A stretch of 33,246 nucleotides of DNA, from assembly GCA_002422425.1 (NCBI GenBank), contig DIVG01000086.1, forward strand, positions 23,197-56,442, in the 5' to 3' direction. Source of the DNA: Akkermansiaceae bacterium UBA6138 (GTDB lineage Bacteria; Verrucomicrobiota; Verrucomicrobiia; Verrucomicrobiales; DEV007). Of this stretch, positions 17,265 through 25,490 are shown in pieces. The notes below the pieces were generated by a model. The model was not told the origin of the DNA and ran no database searches. It saw only the letters and a program-made list of their open reading frames with translations. The position numbers and the translations under genes were made by a program. Position 1 is the first letter of the stretch, and every line of letters starts with the position of its first letter.

Positions 17265-18748
17265 CTTCCTCCCCCTTCCGACTTCTCAGTAATAAATCCA
17301 GCGGCAATGAGGCGATCATCAAAGTCGTGACGCACCCCGTTAATTTCCTGATAGGTTTCGTGCCCTTTCCCTGCGATAAGAATGATGTCGCGCTCACCGG
17401 CAAGAGTGATGGCCCGCTTGATCGCGACGCGACGGTCTTCCACGATTTCGTAACCGGAACCGAGAAAACCTTTCACCGCATCTCCGAGGATCTGGCGTGG
17501 GTCTTCGGTGCGGGGATTGTCCGAAGTGAGAATGCAGAGGTCGCTCCCTGCTTCAGCGGCAGCTGCCATTGGGGCCCTTTTCGTCATGTCACGATCCCCG
17601 CCGCACCCGAAAACGGTGATAATGCGGGCGGGTTGGAGGGCACGGAGGGTGTTGAGAACATTGACGAGGGCGTCCGGTGTATGGGCGTAATCGACAAAGA
17701 CACGATAATTGATCTGCCGGGTATTTACCGCCTCGAGACGACCGGGCACCTGAGGGGCGTCGGCCATTTTTGCGATGATCTCCCGGAGATTCAGCCCGAT
17801 CGCATAGCCCGCAGCGATGGCGGCGACGGTGTTGTAAACGTTGAACGACCCGATCAGGGGGATACGCACAAGGAACTGACGCTCCCTGAAAGTTAGCTTG
17901 AACTGCGTCCCGTTGAAGTCAGAGCGAATTTCGCTAGCCTGGAAATCGACGTTGGCGGAACGGCCGTAAGTGTATTTCCTGAGACGCTCAAAGCGGGTTT
18001 TGTTAAGGCGGTCGCCGTAAACGTCGTCAGCGTTAATGATCGCCACTCCCTTCTTGCGGATATCGTGATCAATCTGCTCGAACAGGGCCCTCTTCGCTTC
18101 AAAATAGGCATCCATCGAGCGATGGTAGTCGAGATGATCCTGCGTCAGGTTCGTGAAGATCCCGACATCAAAACTCACCCCCGTGACCCGGTGCTGGGCA
18201 AGACCGTGCGAGGAGACTTCCATTACCATGGCACGGCAATCCCCGTCTCGCATCTCGCGGATAAGGTGCTGCAAGTCCGGCGATTCGGGAGTCGTTCGGG
18301 GAGCCTCGATAACGGCGTCGCCGGTGGAATATTCAATCGTCCCGATCAGCCCTGCCCGATGGAGCACGGATTTCAGGAGGTGGTGAATAAGATAAGCCGT
18401 CGTCGTTTTGCCGTTCGTTCCGGTCACACCGATGACGGGGAAGCCGACGCTCGGCAGTCCTTCAAGATTCGCGGCGGCAAGAGCCATAGCCGCGCGAGCA
18501 TCGCCAACCTGCAGCCATGTCGCGGCGAAAGCCGCCGGGTTCGGCTGCTCGGAGATAATCGCGACCGCCCCATTGCCGATCGCGGCATCAAGGTAGTCAT
18601 GACCGTCCCGTCCCCCGCCCTTGAGCGCGCAGAAGACTCCTCCCGGTTTTACGCGGCGGGAATCGTAATACACGCCGGTCACGTCCACCTCGAGAGTGCC
18701 CGCCACATGCTTCACAAAGATCGAATCAATTACGTCAGCCAGTTTCAT
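17261..18748 (-). CDS. murE: UDP-N-acetylmuramoyl-L-alanyl-D-glutamate--2,6-diaminopimelate ligase
   Basis: MurE adds the third residue of the stem peptide. The 495-residue protein has DSRRVKPGGVFCALKG (29-44), the P-loop GTNGKTTT (110-117) and the signature DNPR at 410-413, which in characterised MurE enzymes binds meso-diaminopimelate; lysine-adding enzymes have a different motif. So the wall is predicted to be of the diaminopimelate type usual for diderms. It starts 3 bp after the ftsI stop and overlaps murF by 4 bp. Length is normal. Confidence 0.97.
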   Translation of the reverse strand: MKLADVIDSIFVKHVAGTLEVDVTGVYYDSRRVKPGGVFCALKGGGRDGHDYLDAAIGNGAVAIISEQPNPAAFAATWLQVGDARAAMALAAANLEGLPSVGFPVIGVTGTNGKTTTAYLIHHLLKSVLHRAGLIGTIEYSTGDAVIEAPRTTPESPDLQHLIREMRDGDCRAMVMEVSSHGLAQHRVTGVSFDVGIFTNLTQDHLDYHRSMDAYFEAKRALFEQIDHDIRKKGVAIINADDVYGDRLNKTRFERLRKYTYGRSANVDFQASEIRSDFNGTQFKLTFRERQFLVRIPLIGSFNVYNTVAAIAAGYAIGLNLREIIAKMADAPQVPGRLEAVNTRQINYRVFVDYAHTPDALVNVLNTLRALQPARIITVFGCGGDRDMTKRAPMAAAAEAGSDLCILTSDNPRTEDPRQILGDAVKGFLGSGYEIVEDRRVAIKRAITLAGERDIILIAGKGHETYQEINGVRHDFDDRLIAAGFITEKSEGGGR

Positions 18749-18751
18749 GCC

Positions 18752-20632
18752 TTATTGCCCGCCCTCCGCGGATTGTTTTGCTGCCGCGAGCGAAGCCGCC
18801 GCAGCGGTTTCCAGTTCCTCCGGAAGATCGGGCTCAATGCCCATGATTTTGACCGCATCCTCCGCGATCGCCTTGAATACCGGAGCTGCCACCGCCCCCC
18901 CGTAGACCGAGGCTCCGTCCGCTCGCGGGTCGTCAATAACGATGAGCCCGAGAAGACGGGGAGCATGCGCGGGAAGGAAACCGGCAAAGGAGGCGATATA
19001 CCGCCCCTCGACATAACCCACATTCTCGACATGTTTGCGGGTCGTTCCAGTTTTGCCCGCAACACTGTAACCGGCGAGGTCGCCCTTGGTTCCGGTGCCG
19101 TGTTCCCGCATCGTCTCAAGCATGCACTGCAACACCTGTTGCGCAGCCTTTTCTCCGAGCACCCTCCGCTCCGGGCGACTTAGTCCTTTCTCAAGGACGG
19201 CATCTTTCTCCTCGCTTTTTACTCCGCGCAGGATCGTCGGAGCCCGATAGATTCCGCCGTTGGCGATGACATTGTAGGCGGCGGCCATCTGCATCGGAGT
19301 CACCGCCACTTCGTAACCCATGACCTGACTCGAGAAAGACGTCCGTGACCATTGACTCACCGGAATAAGACGGCCGGGATTCTCCGCCGTCAGCTCGATC
19401 CCTGTTTTTTCACCGAAACCGAACCGTTCGACGTAGTGATGGAATGTCGGTTTGTTAAGGGGGCGTGCAAGAAGGTAGGCACCGATGTTCGAGGACTTGG
19501 CAAAAGCCATCCGTGCCGTGAGCCTGCCGTAAGGATGGTGGTCTTTCAGGGGAAATCCATCGAGGGTGTAATTTCCCATGTGGCAATCCACCTCTGTCGA
19601 GGGAGTGGCGAGACCTTTATCAAAAGCACCGCCGTATCCCACGATTTTAAAAGTCGATCCGGGCTGATAGAGGTCGGTCACGGCGGGATTGCGGCGGACC
19701 GGTTCCATCCCGCGAATCCCCTTGCGATTGCTAAGATCGAAATGCGGGCGGCTCGCCATGGCGATAACCTCCGAACTTGAGGGGTCCATGAAAATGATCG
19801 TCACTTTCTCCGGGCGAAACTTGTCGATAACCGCATCAAGCTCCCGTTCGACGATGGCCTGGATCCCCATGTTGATGGAGAGATAAACATCTTTACCCGG
19901 CACGGGATCGACCTGAAGACCCCGATAGGCGTGAATCTCCCGGCGACTGCGATCCCGTTCACAGTAGCGGTAACCCGGGCGCCCTTGCATCTCGCTATCA
20001 AAGACTTTCTCAATGCCGGAAACGCCTTCCCCGGATTCGCCAAGATAACCGATCACCTGAGTGAGGGACAGCGGGCTCGGATAATAACGCCGTTCACCGC
20101 GCCGGAGATAGATGCCGCCGATCTCCTTCTCGTTGAGCATCGCTGTGATCTCCCGGGCAAAATCGTCCTCAATCTCACGGGCAAGGATGATCTCCCCCAC
20201 TTTCTTTTCCTTCAGCAACCTCGCAATCTCGTGGCGGGGTTGGCGGAGCGTTTCAGCCAGACACTCGGCAACATACTCGCGATAGTTTCCGAGAACCTCA
20301 TCAGGGAGGTAACGTCGCTTGATCGTCTGAGGCGAGACGTCTTCCCTCGCACCAAGGCCGATGCAGGCAAGCATCTGGTCACGGAGGTGATGACAGTCAG
20401 CCACGAGGGTGAAGACCGTCTGACTGCGAGCCAGCAGCTCACCCGACTGGTCAAAAATTCGCCCGCGGCGCGCAGGCAGCACTTCCTTATACTCATAGTG
20501 CGATCGGGCCTCGGCACTGAGCTTCTCTCCGCTGACGACCTCAATATGAAAAAGCCTCGCACTGAGTGCCGAAAGTGCCGCTACCAGCACAAGGCAGGCA
20601 ATCACCAGTCTATTCTTTAATCCCCGGTCCAA
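18752..20632 (-). CDS. ftsI: Division-specific peptidoglycan transpeptidase (class B PBP, FtsI/PBP3)
   Basis: FtsI cross-links septal peptidoglycan together with FtsW. The 626-residue protein has a single N-terminal transmembrane helix (about 8-25), the class B dimerisation region beginning RRGRIFDQSGELLA (55-68), and the penicillin-binding motifs S326-T-F-K329, S380-S-N382 and K527-T-G529. There are no PASTA domains after the catalytic domain; an Ala- and Glu-rich tail of about 20 residues ends the protein. It follows the FtsL-like gene by 9 bp and precedes murE by 3 bp, the standard dcw order. Confidence 0.96.
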   Translation of the reverse strand: MDRGLKNRLVIACLVLVAALSALSARLFHIEVVSGEKLSAEARSHYEYKEVLPARRGRIFDQSGELLARSQTVFTLVADCHHLRDQMLACIGLGAREDVSPQTIKRRYLPDEVLGNYREYVAECLAETLRQPRHEIARLLKEKKVGEIILAREIEDDFAREITAMLNEKEIGGIYLRRGERRYYPSPLSLTQVIGYLGESGEGVSGIEKVFDSEMQGRPGYRYCERDRSRREIHAYRGLQVDPVPGKDVYLSINMGIQAIVERELDAVIDKFRPEKVTIIFMDPSSSEVIAMASRPHFDLSNRKGIRGMEPVRRNPAVTDLYQPGSTFKIVGYGGAFDKGLATPSTEVDCHMGNYTLDGFPLKDHHPYGRLTARMAFAKSSNIGAYLLARPLNKPTFHHYVERFGFGEKTGIELTAENPGRLIPVSQWSRTSFSSQVMGYEVAVTPMQMAAAYNVIANGGIYRAPTILRGVKSEEKDAVLEKGLSRPERRVLGEKAAQQVLQCMLETMREHGTGTKGDLAGYSVAGKTGTTRKHVENVGYVEGRYIASFAGFLPAHAPRLLGLIVIDDPRADGASVYGGAVAAPVFKAIAEDAVKIMGIEPDLPEELETAAAASLAAAKQSAEGGQ

Positions 20633-20641
20633 AATTTCTCC

Positions 20642-20986
20642 TCAGTAGGCACTCGCCACCGGGCCTTCGAGACGCGGCTGTGTTTCGATCTCGATGACTT
20701 TCGAGAGGTCGATATCCTTGAGATCACTCTGCGCCCAGCGGAGGCGGCGTGAGAGCTCGTGCCGGTCACGCACCGCGGCGATGCGGAGTTCCCAGAGCTC
20801 GATCTCCTGTTCGAGAGCGACGATCTCCTTCTCAGTCGCCCCGATCTCATTCCCGATGATGACATGCTGATTTCGCACCAGAACAAATCCCGCACCGGTC
20901 GCGAAGAGGAGGCCGCCGGCGAGAGTCAGGCGAATCATCACGATCCATCCTACGCGATTTTTATATCGATTTCTCTTTTCCATCAT
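20642..20986 (-). CDS. ftsL: FtsL-like bitopic division protein
   Basis: This is a small 114-residue protein with a basic cytoplasmic N-terminus, one transmembrane helix (about 14-37) and a periplasmic heptad-rich segment (about 40-85, rich in Glu, Leu and Ile) that should form a coiled coil. Sequence conservation in FtsL is very low, so the call rests mainly on topology and on position: between rsmH (5 bp upstream) and ftsI (9 bp downstream), exactly where ftsL sits in other dcw clusters. FtsL normally joins FtsB and FtsQ to activate FtsW-FtsI. Two Met codons begin the frame; either could be the start. Confidence 0.8.
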   Translation of the reverse strand: MMEKRNRYKNRVGWIVMIRLTLAGGLLFATGAGFVLVRNQHVIIGNEIGATEKEIVALEQEIELWELRIAAVRDRHELSRRLRWAQSDLKDIDLSKVIEIETQPRLEGPVASAY

Positions 20987-20991
20987 TAAGC

Positions 20992-21909
20992 TTAGGCCTT
21001 GATCGCGACTCGCAGTTTCGCACTGCGGGAACGTGAGTTTCTTCTTGTCTCTTCTTCCTCGGGCTCAATCGCACGACGGCTCGGGAGGTAAAAACAAAAC
21101 TCAGGATTCGGCCGTGGTTCGGACCACTCGGGACGATCGATAAAAGGATTGCTGCGGCGGTGCATGAAGCGCTTTACGATGCGGTCCTCAAGCGAGTGGA
21201 AGGTAATGATCGCAAGGACCCCTTTCGGCGCGAGAAGATTCACCGCTTTCTCAAGTGCAGTCTCCAGTGCTTCGAGCTCACCATTTACCGCAATGCGAAT
21301 TGCCTGAAAAACCTTCGTCGCCGGATTTTTCGCCGACGTCTTCGGAATTGCCCGACCGACAACCTCGGAAAGCTCGAAAGTAGTTCCGATCGGTTTGATC
21401 CCCCGCGCCTTGACGATCTCGCGGGCAACGCGAGCCGCCCGGCGCTCTTCCCCATACTCCCGGAAGATGCGAATGAGCTCTTCCTCAGCCCACTCGTTGA
21501 CAAGCTCTTTTGCCGAGAGCACCGCACGGACATCCATCCGCATATCAAGCGGCCCGTTTTCGCGGAAGGAAAAGCCTCGCCCGGGATTGTCAAGCTGACG
21601 CGAGGAAACGCCCAAATCAAGGAGGATGCCGTCCACCTGGCCAATCCCAAGGCCCGCAAGGATCCCGTCCATATCGCGAAAATTTCCCCGAACAGGGAGA
21701 AAGGAATCCTCGTAAGAACTCAGCCGGCGCTGGGCGTAGTCGAGCGCCTCGTCATCCTGATCACATCCGATGACGTGCGCCCCGTGGCGAAGAAGCAATT
21801 CAGCGTGCCCGCCGCCGCCGACCGTACCATCAAAAATCTGCTTTCCGGCAATCGGCTGCATCGCATCGAGGATCTCAGGGGCAAGGATGGGGTCGTGATA
21901 AAATTCCAT
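20992..21909 (-). CDS. rsmH: 16S rRNA (cytosine-1402-N4) methyltransferase
   Basis: RsmH (formerly MraW) methylates C1402 in the decoding site of 16S rRNA using SAM. From the ATG at 21909 it has 305 residues, the family's usual length, with the expected N-terminus EFYHDPILAPEIL, the SAM-binding DGTVGGGGH (27-35), the DGILLDLGVSSRQLD region, GRGFSFRENGPLDMRMD, and FHSLEDRIVKRF near the C-terminus. The frame stays open to an ATG at 22092, adding 61 residues that I do not recognise and that precede the point where family homology begins. The shorter start is preferred, but the long form cannot be excluded. It is the first dcw gene here. Confidence 0.95.
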   Translation of the reverse strand: MEFYHDPILAPEILDAMQPIAGKQIFDGTVGGGGHAELLLRHGAHVIGCDQDDEALDYAQRRLSSYEDSFLPVRGNFRDMDGILAGLGIGQVDGILLDLGVSSRQLDNPGRGFSFRENGPLDMRMDVRAVLSAKELVNEWAEEELIRIFREYGEERRAARVAREIVKARGIKPIGTTFELSEVVGRAIPKTSAKNPATKVFQAIRIAVNGELEALETALEKAVNLLAPKGVLAIITFHSLEDRIVKRFMHRRSNPFIDRPEWSEPRPNPEFCFYLPSRRAIEPEEEETRRNSRSRSAKLRVAIKA

Positions 21910-22156
21910 GCGGTGATTAAAATGGTCACTCAGCAGAACACTGCGGGCCGCCGGATAAAGCAGGTCCGATTCCTCGATATCCGCATCCGCACAGAGCGCA
22001 AGGCCACTGCGAGCCTGACGGTGAAACCGATTGAACCCATCGCTCCCTTTTCCGTTCGCAAGGTCCAGCCAGGGCTTGATAGGTATGATCATGGTGATGG
22101 CGCGAAACTGAAGGGACGGATTCTTTTAAAACTGAGATTCGCCAGGCAAATTTACT

Positions 22157-22184
22157 CATAATTTTCATAAAAAATGAAATTATG
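22157..22184. promoter_or_regulatory. AT-rich inverted repeat at the dcw transcription start
   Basis: CATAATTTTCAT and ATGAAATTATG pair around five A residues, perfect except for one missing A in the second arm. It begins right at the start point predicted from the promoter at 22193-22222, so it could be an operator for a repressor or a hairpin at the 5' end of the dcw transcript. Confidence 0.5.
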
Positions 22185-22192
22185 ACAAGGTT

Positions 22193-22222
22193 ACTATATT
22201 GTCTCTAACTCCTATAAGGCAA
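22193..22222 (-). promoter_or_regulatory. Probable promoter of the dcw cluster
   Basis: On the minus strand TTGCCT, an 18-nt spacer and TATAGT lie in the most AT-rich part of the gap. The predicted start near 22186 would leave a leader of about 275 nt before the preferred rsmH start. It is the best sigma-70-type match I saw upstream of the cluster. Confidence 0.5.
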
Positions 22223-22383
22223 GCCTAAAATTAAAGATTTCCGTAGTATTCCGGCATTTTTCACCCCTTTCGGCCTCCCCTTTTCGCGATGGAAGGCGCC
22301 ACCGGCGAGAGCGGCGCTCTTTGTCCAACCGAACGCCTGAAGCCCTCCCCAAAAGCGCTCTTTTCTCCCTTCCCGGTTTGCCT

Positions 22384-22389
22384 TATCCT
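22384..22389 (+). promoter_or_regulatory. -10-like box directly before glpK
   Basis: TATCCT lies 6 nt before the glpK ATG, the same spacing as at ppk2 and panD. The -35 region (22361-22366, TTTTCT) is only a 3 of 6 match, so this is weak on its own. Confidence 0.3.
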
Positions 22390-22395
22390 CGCGGC

Positions 22396-23877
22396 ATGTC
22401 AGCCCACCTTCTTGCCCTCGACCAGGGAACGACGAGCTCTCGTGCCATTGTCTTTAATGATGAGGGAAACACGATCACAATTGCCCGGAAGGAGTTCACC
22501 CAGCATTTCCCCGCCCCCGGCCTCGTCGAGCACGATCCGGAGGAGATCTGGACGACCCAACTCCGCGTCGCCCGCGAGGCGCTCAACCTCGCCGGACTGC
22601 ATGCTTCCGACCTCGCCGCGATCGGTATCGCGAACCAGCGGGAGACGAGTCTGATCTGGGATCGCGCCAGCGGCACCCCGATCTACCGCGCCATCGTCTG
22701 GCAGGACCGCCGCACCGCCGACTACTGTCGCGAACTCGAAACCGCCGGCCACGCACGGCGCATTCAGGAGATCACCGGACTTGTCGTCGATGCCTATTTT
22801 TCCGGTTCGAAAATTCGCTGGGTCCTCGATCACATCGAAGGGGCTCGGGAAAAAGCAGAGCGCGGCGAACTTGCTTTTGGCACGATCGACACCTGGCTCG
22901 TCTGGAAGCTCACTGGCGGCCGCCTTCACCTCACCGACGCAACGAACGCCTCACGCACGATGCTCTGCGACCTCGCCACGACAGACTGGAGCGATGAAAT
23001 GCTGGCCTTACTCGGCATCCCCCGCTCTCTCCTGCCGGAGATACGCGACAGCAGCGAAGTCTATGGAGAGACCGAGGCCGAACTCTTCGGAGCGCCCGTC
23101 AAGATTGCCGGCATCGCCGGTGACCAGCACGCCGCGCTTTTCGGGCAGGCCTGTCATGCCCCGGGGATGGCGAAAAACACCTACGGCACAGGCTGCTTCG
23201 CGCTCATGCACACAGGCGGATCCCCCGTCGTCTCGCGACATCGCCTTCTCAGCACGGTCGCCTGGCGCATCGGTGGCAAAACCGAGTATGCCCTTGAGGG
23301 CAGCGTTTTCATCGCCGGGGCGGTCGTGCAATGGCTGCGCGACCAGCTTGGCATGATCCGCTCGTCCGACGAGATCGAGACCCTCGCCGGACAAGTCGAG
23401 GACAATGGCGGCGTCTATTTTGTCCCCGCCTTTTCCGGGCTCGGGGCTCCGCACTGGGACAGCTATGCCCGCGGCACCATCAGCGGCCTCACGCGCGGCA
23501 CAACCCGTTCGCACGTCGCCCGCGCCGCACTTGAGGGAATCGCCTACCAGACCGCCGATGTCATCCGGGCGATGTGCGAGGACGCCGGTATTCCACTGAG
23601 AGAGCTACGGGTCGACGGCGGCGCGACCGCCAACGGATTGCTCATGCAGATGCAGGCTGATCTCCTCGGTGTGCCGGTGGTCCGGGCGCAGACCTCCGAG
23701 ATCACCGCTCTGGGGGCGGCCTACCTCGCCGGACTCGCCGTCGGTGTGTGGGCCGATCGTGCCGCCATTGGCGCAAACTGGGCCGAGGACTCCCGCTTTA
23801 CCCCCGGCCCCGGGCAGCAGCAGATGCAGGATCAGCTCCCCGCCTGGCATGACGCGGTCCGGCGCACTCTCAGTTGA
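22396..23877 (+). CDS. glpK: Glycerol kinase
   Basis: GlpK phosphorylates glycerol to sn-glycerol 3-phosphate with ATP, feeding glycolysis and phospholipid synthesis. The 493-residue protein has the FGGY-family N-terminus LLALDQGTTSSRAIVF (5-20), NQRETSLIWDRASG, WKLTGGRLHLTDATNASRT, GIAGDQHAALFGQACH, the ATP-binding NTYGTGCF, and the C-terminal GLGAPHWDSYARGTISGLTR and LRVDGGATANGLLMQMQAD motifs. Length matches the usual 495-500. The ATG at 22396 gives the normal N-terminus; the open frame to 22321 adds an unrelated stretch. No glpF or glpD is adjacent. It is divergent from the dcw cluster and 93 bp upstream of panD. Confidence 0.97.
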   Translation: MSAHLLALDQGTTSSRAIVFNDEGNTITIARKEFTQHFPAPGLVEHDPEEIWTTQLRVAREALNLAGLHASDLAAIGIANQRETSLIWDRASGTPIYRAIVWQDRRTADYCRELETAGHARRIQEITGLVVDAYFSGSKIRWVLDHIEGAREKAERGELAFGTIDTWLVWKLTGGRLHLTDATNASRTMLCDLATTDWSDEMLALLGIPRSLLPEIRDSSEVYGETEAELFGAPVKIAGIAGDQHAALFGQACHAPGMAKNTYGTGCFALMHTGGSPVVSRHRLLSTVAWRIGGKTEYALEGSVFIAGAVVQWLRDQLGMIRSSDEIETLAGQVEDNGGVYFVPAFSGLGAPHWDSYARGTISGLTRGTTRSHVARAALEGIAYQTADVIRAMCEDAGIPLRELRVDGGATANGLLMQMQADLLGVPVVRAQTSEITALGAAYLAGLAVGVWADRAAIGANWAEDSRFTPGPGQQQMQDQLPAWHDAVRRTLS

Positions 23878-23935
23878 ACGGCCGCGCCCGACTCTGCGTC
23901 ATACCACCACGGAGACCGGTAACCCCCTCTTGCAA

Positions 23936-23964
23936 TTGACCGGTTTTTGCGAAACCTTGACACT
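23936..23964 (+). promoter_or_regulatory. Possible panD promoter with start codon at the transcription start
   Basis: TTGACC (5 of 6), a 17-nt spacer and GACACT (3 of 6) end 6 nt before the ATG at 23971. No ribosome binding site is visible, and the layout mirrors that of ppk2, suggesting a leaderless mRNA. Confidence 0.35.
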
Positions 23965-23970
23965 CTCTTC

Positions 23971-24345
23971 ATGCGCAGCCTCCTACGATCCAAAATCCAC
24001 CTCGCGACCGTTACCGAGGCGAATGTCGATTACGTCGGTAGCATCACGATTGATCGCGACCTCATTGAGGCGACCGGTCTCTGGGTCGGGGAAAAGGTCC
24101 TCGTCGTCAGCGCCACGACCGGGGCTAGGCTTGAGACCTACGTCATCGAAGGCGACGCCGGTTCGGGCGTCATCGGGATCAACGGGGCTGCTGCCCATCT
24201 CATCAACGCGGGGGAAAAAGTGATCATCATGGGCTTCGAGATCACCGACAAACCGGTTAAGCCCAAAGTCATCCTCTGCAATCGCGAAAACGGCATCGCC
24301 GAAGTCCTTAGCGAACGCGCCGGGATGATTCTGACGGTGGAGTGA
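23971..24345 (+). CDS. panD: Aspartate 1-decarboxylase precursor
   Basis: PanD makes beta-alanine from aspartate for pantothenate and coenzyme A synthesis. It is a pyruvoyl enzyme made as a proenzyme that cuts itself between Gly23 and Ser24 (in YVGSITI). The 124-residue protein has the family pattern throughout: LLRSKIHLATVTEANVDYVG, ARLETYVIEG, GSGVIGINGAAAHL and AGEKVIIMGF. The ATG at 23971 is chosen over an in-frame ATG at 23947 because it gives the usual M-x-x-x-L-x-S-K-I-H start. The C-terminal tail (NRENGIAEVLSERAGMI) resembles tails in other PanD proteins. No panB or panC neighbour is present. Confidence 0.96.
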   Translation: MRSLLRSKIHLATVTEANVDYVGSITIDRDLIEATGLWVGEKVLVVSATTGARLETYVIEGDAGSGVIGINGAAAHLINAGEKVIIMGFEITDKPVKPKVILCNRENGIAEVLSERAGMILTVE

Positions 24346-24410
24346 GGGGGAGCGTCTTCCTCCTTTCGCGGTCATTCGCGTTAAGGTCTAAGGCACCTGT
24401 AAATCCAACG

Positions 24411-24428
24411 GCGAACAGGGATGTTCGC
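24411..24428. terminator. Stem-loop between convergent panD and M28 peptidase genes
   Basis: GCGAACA and TGTTCGC (7 bp, perfect) enclose the tetraloop GGGA. It lies in the 113-bp gap between two convergent genes, a likely place for a bidirectional terminator. Neither side has a clear T-run, so intrinsic termination is uncertain. Confidence 0.4.
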
Positions 24429-24458
24429 GCTCCCGAGGGCCCCTGCTTATAACCCAAC

Positions 24459-25490
24459 TCAAGGATTCGCGAGGGCGTCGATGATCGCTTTGATCCCGCA
24501 GGTCGCGTCTTCGAGTTTGGCGAGATCGACCTTGTCAGGGGTGTCTGTCGCGAGATGATAATGCGGATAACGATAAGGCGCCGTGCCCGTAATCATCACG
24601 GCGGGGAATCCCGCCTGCCAGAACGACCAATGATCCGACGATCCCGCGCCGGGCCCGTCATCCGGAAAAATGCCGCCAAACGCGGGGATGTCCGACGCGG
24701 TAGGGAAGGCCGACTTCGCCGCATCGACGAGGTAGCGCGACGATTCATTCCCGACAAAAGCGAGGAAGTTCCCCACCGTCGGAAACTTGCCCTCAAGCCC
24801 TGGCGGTATCTTCTGGCTGCCTTCCGCGTCCGAGTAATACCCAATCGTCTCAAGACACAGCATCGCGACGATCTTCTCCTGCCTGGCGCGACAGGCTTCC
24901 GCGTAGACGTGACGGCCCATCGCTTCGGTCTGAAAGTAGGGTGGCTCCTCGTTCACAAACGCGGCAAACCGTATCGTCCGTCCCTGTGCATCCCCTGCAA
25001 AGGCGCGCGCCAGCGAGATCAGCGCGGCGATCCCGCCGCCATTGTCGTTTGCCCCAGGGCTGCCAGGCACCGTGTCGTAGTGAGCCCCGACGACGATGAT
25101 CTCATCACGCCGCTCGCGGCCGGGCAGTTCCGCGATGAGATTGCGCACCTCTTTCCCGCCTACCTCGTAGGGATGACGCTCCACGAGATAACCGAGATTC
25201 GCGCCGCTCAAGGTCGACTCGATCCAGACCGCGGCGCTCTCAAGCTGTTCGGGCTTGCCGAGGTGCCGCTCGCCGATCCGCGTCGCGAGCGTCTCGAGAG
25301 ACTTGCCGAGATCGTCCCGACTGACCGGACGCCGGTGCAGCGCCGCCGCGTCGAGTCGGATCTCTTCATTCGGATCGAGCTGCGACTCTTTGTCATAAAA
25401 TTGAGTATTCACCATCGAGAAGACTCCCATGATTAAAAGACCCGCCGGCAACGCGACAATCAAAAAACGAATCAAAGCTCCCTCTTTCAT
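24459..25490 (-). CDS. Membrane-anchored M28 family zinc aminopeptidase
   Basis: This 343-residue protein has an N-terminal signal anchor (about 7-27) and a periplasmic M28 metallopeptidase domain. Zinc ligands and catalytic residues can be placed: His137 and Asp139 in GAHYDTVPGSPGANDN, Asp149 as bridging ligand, the catalytic Glu pair 181-182 in NEEPPYF, Glu214 in CLETIGYY, and a late His near 309-312 (YPHYH). The sequence SSDHWSFWQAGFPAVMITGTA is typical of this subgroup. M28 enzymes release N-terminal amino acids, but some members act on other amide bonds such as glutaminyl cyclisation, so the substrate is unknown. Its start overlaps the lpxB stop by 4 bp, so it is probably co-translated with lpxB. 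Confidence 0.88.
   Translation of the reverse strand: MKEGALIRFLIVALPAGLLIMGVFSMVNTQFYDKESQLDPNEEIRLDAAALHRRPVSRDDLGKSLETLATRIGERHLGKPEQLESAAVWIESTLSGANLGYLVERHPYEVGGKEVRNLIAELPGRERRDEIIVVGAHYDTVPGSPGANDNGGGIAALISLARAFAGDAQGRTIRFAAFVNEEPPYFQTEAMGRHVYAEACRARQEKIVAMLCLETIGYYSDAEGSQKIPPGLEGKFPTVGNFLAFVGNESSRYLVDAAKSAFPTASDIPAFGGIFPDDGPGAGSSDHWSFWQAGFPAVMITGTAPYRYPHYHLATDTPDKVDLAKLEDATCGIKAIIDALANP

Larger units (their letters stand above)
21910..22395. other. Divergent regulatory region between rsmH and glpK
   Basis: This 486-bp stretch carries no gene I can support apart from a possible 61-codon 5' extension of rsmH. Its middle part, about 22130-22265, is markedly AT-rich compared with the rest of the window. 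It holds the probable dcw promoter, an AT-rich inverted repeat just downstream of it, and, at the far end, a -10-like box directly before glpK. No mraZ gene, often first in dcw clusters, is present. Confidence 0.7.

Noticed and set aside
21910..22092. The 61-residue RsmH extension as a fused MraZ remnant
   Set aside because: The residues show no MraZ pattern; the stretch is more simply read as leader sequence.
21160..22161. A 333-codon plus-strand open frame opposite rsmH
   Set aside because: Antisense to a conserved methyltransferase with all motifs in place.
21926..22168. An 80-codon minus-strand frame in the dcw leader as a possible leader peptide or small gene
   Set aside because: Its start lies in the inverted repeat, it overlaps rsmH's alternative extension in another frame, and its translation has no recognisable features; kept only as a remote possibility.
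24411..24428. The GAACA, four bases, TGTTC sequence as a LexA site
   Set aside because: The half-sites are in the opposite orientation to the Verrucomicrobia motif I recall, and the site lies between two convergent gene ends, where a terminator is more likely.
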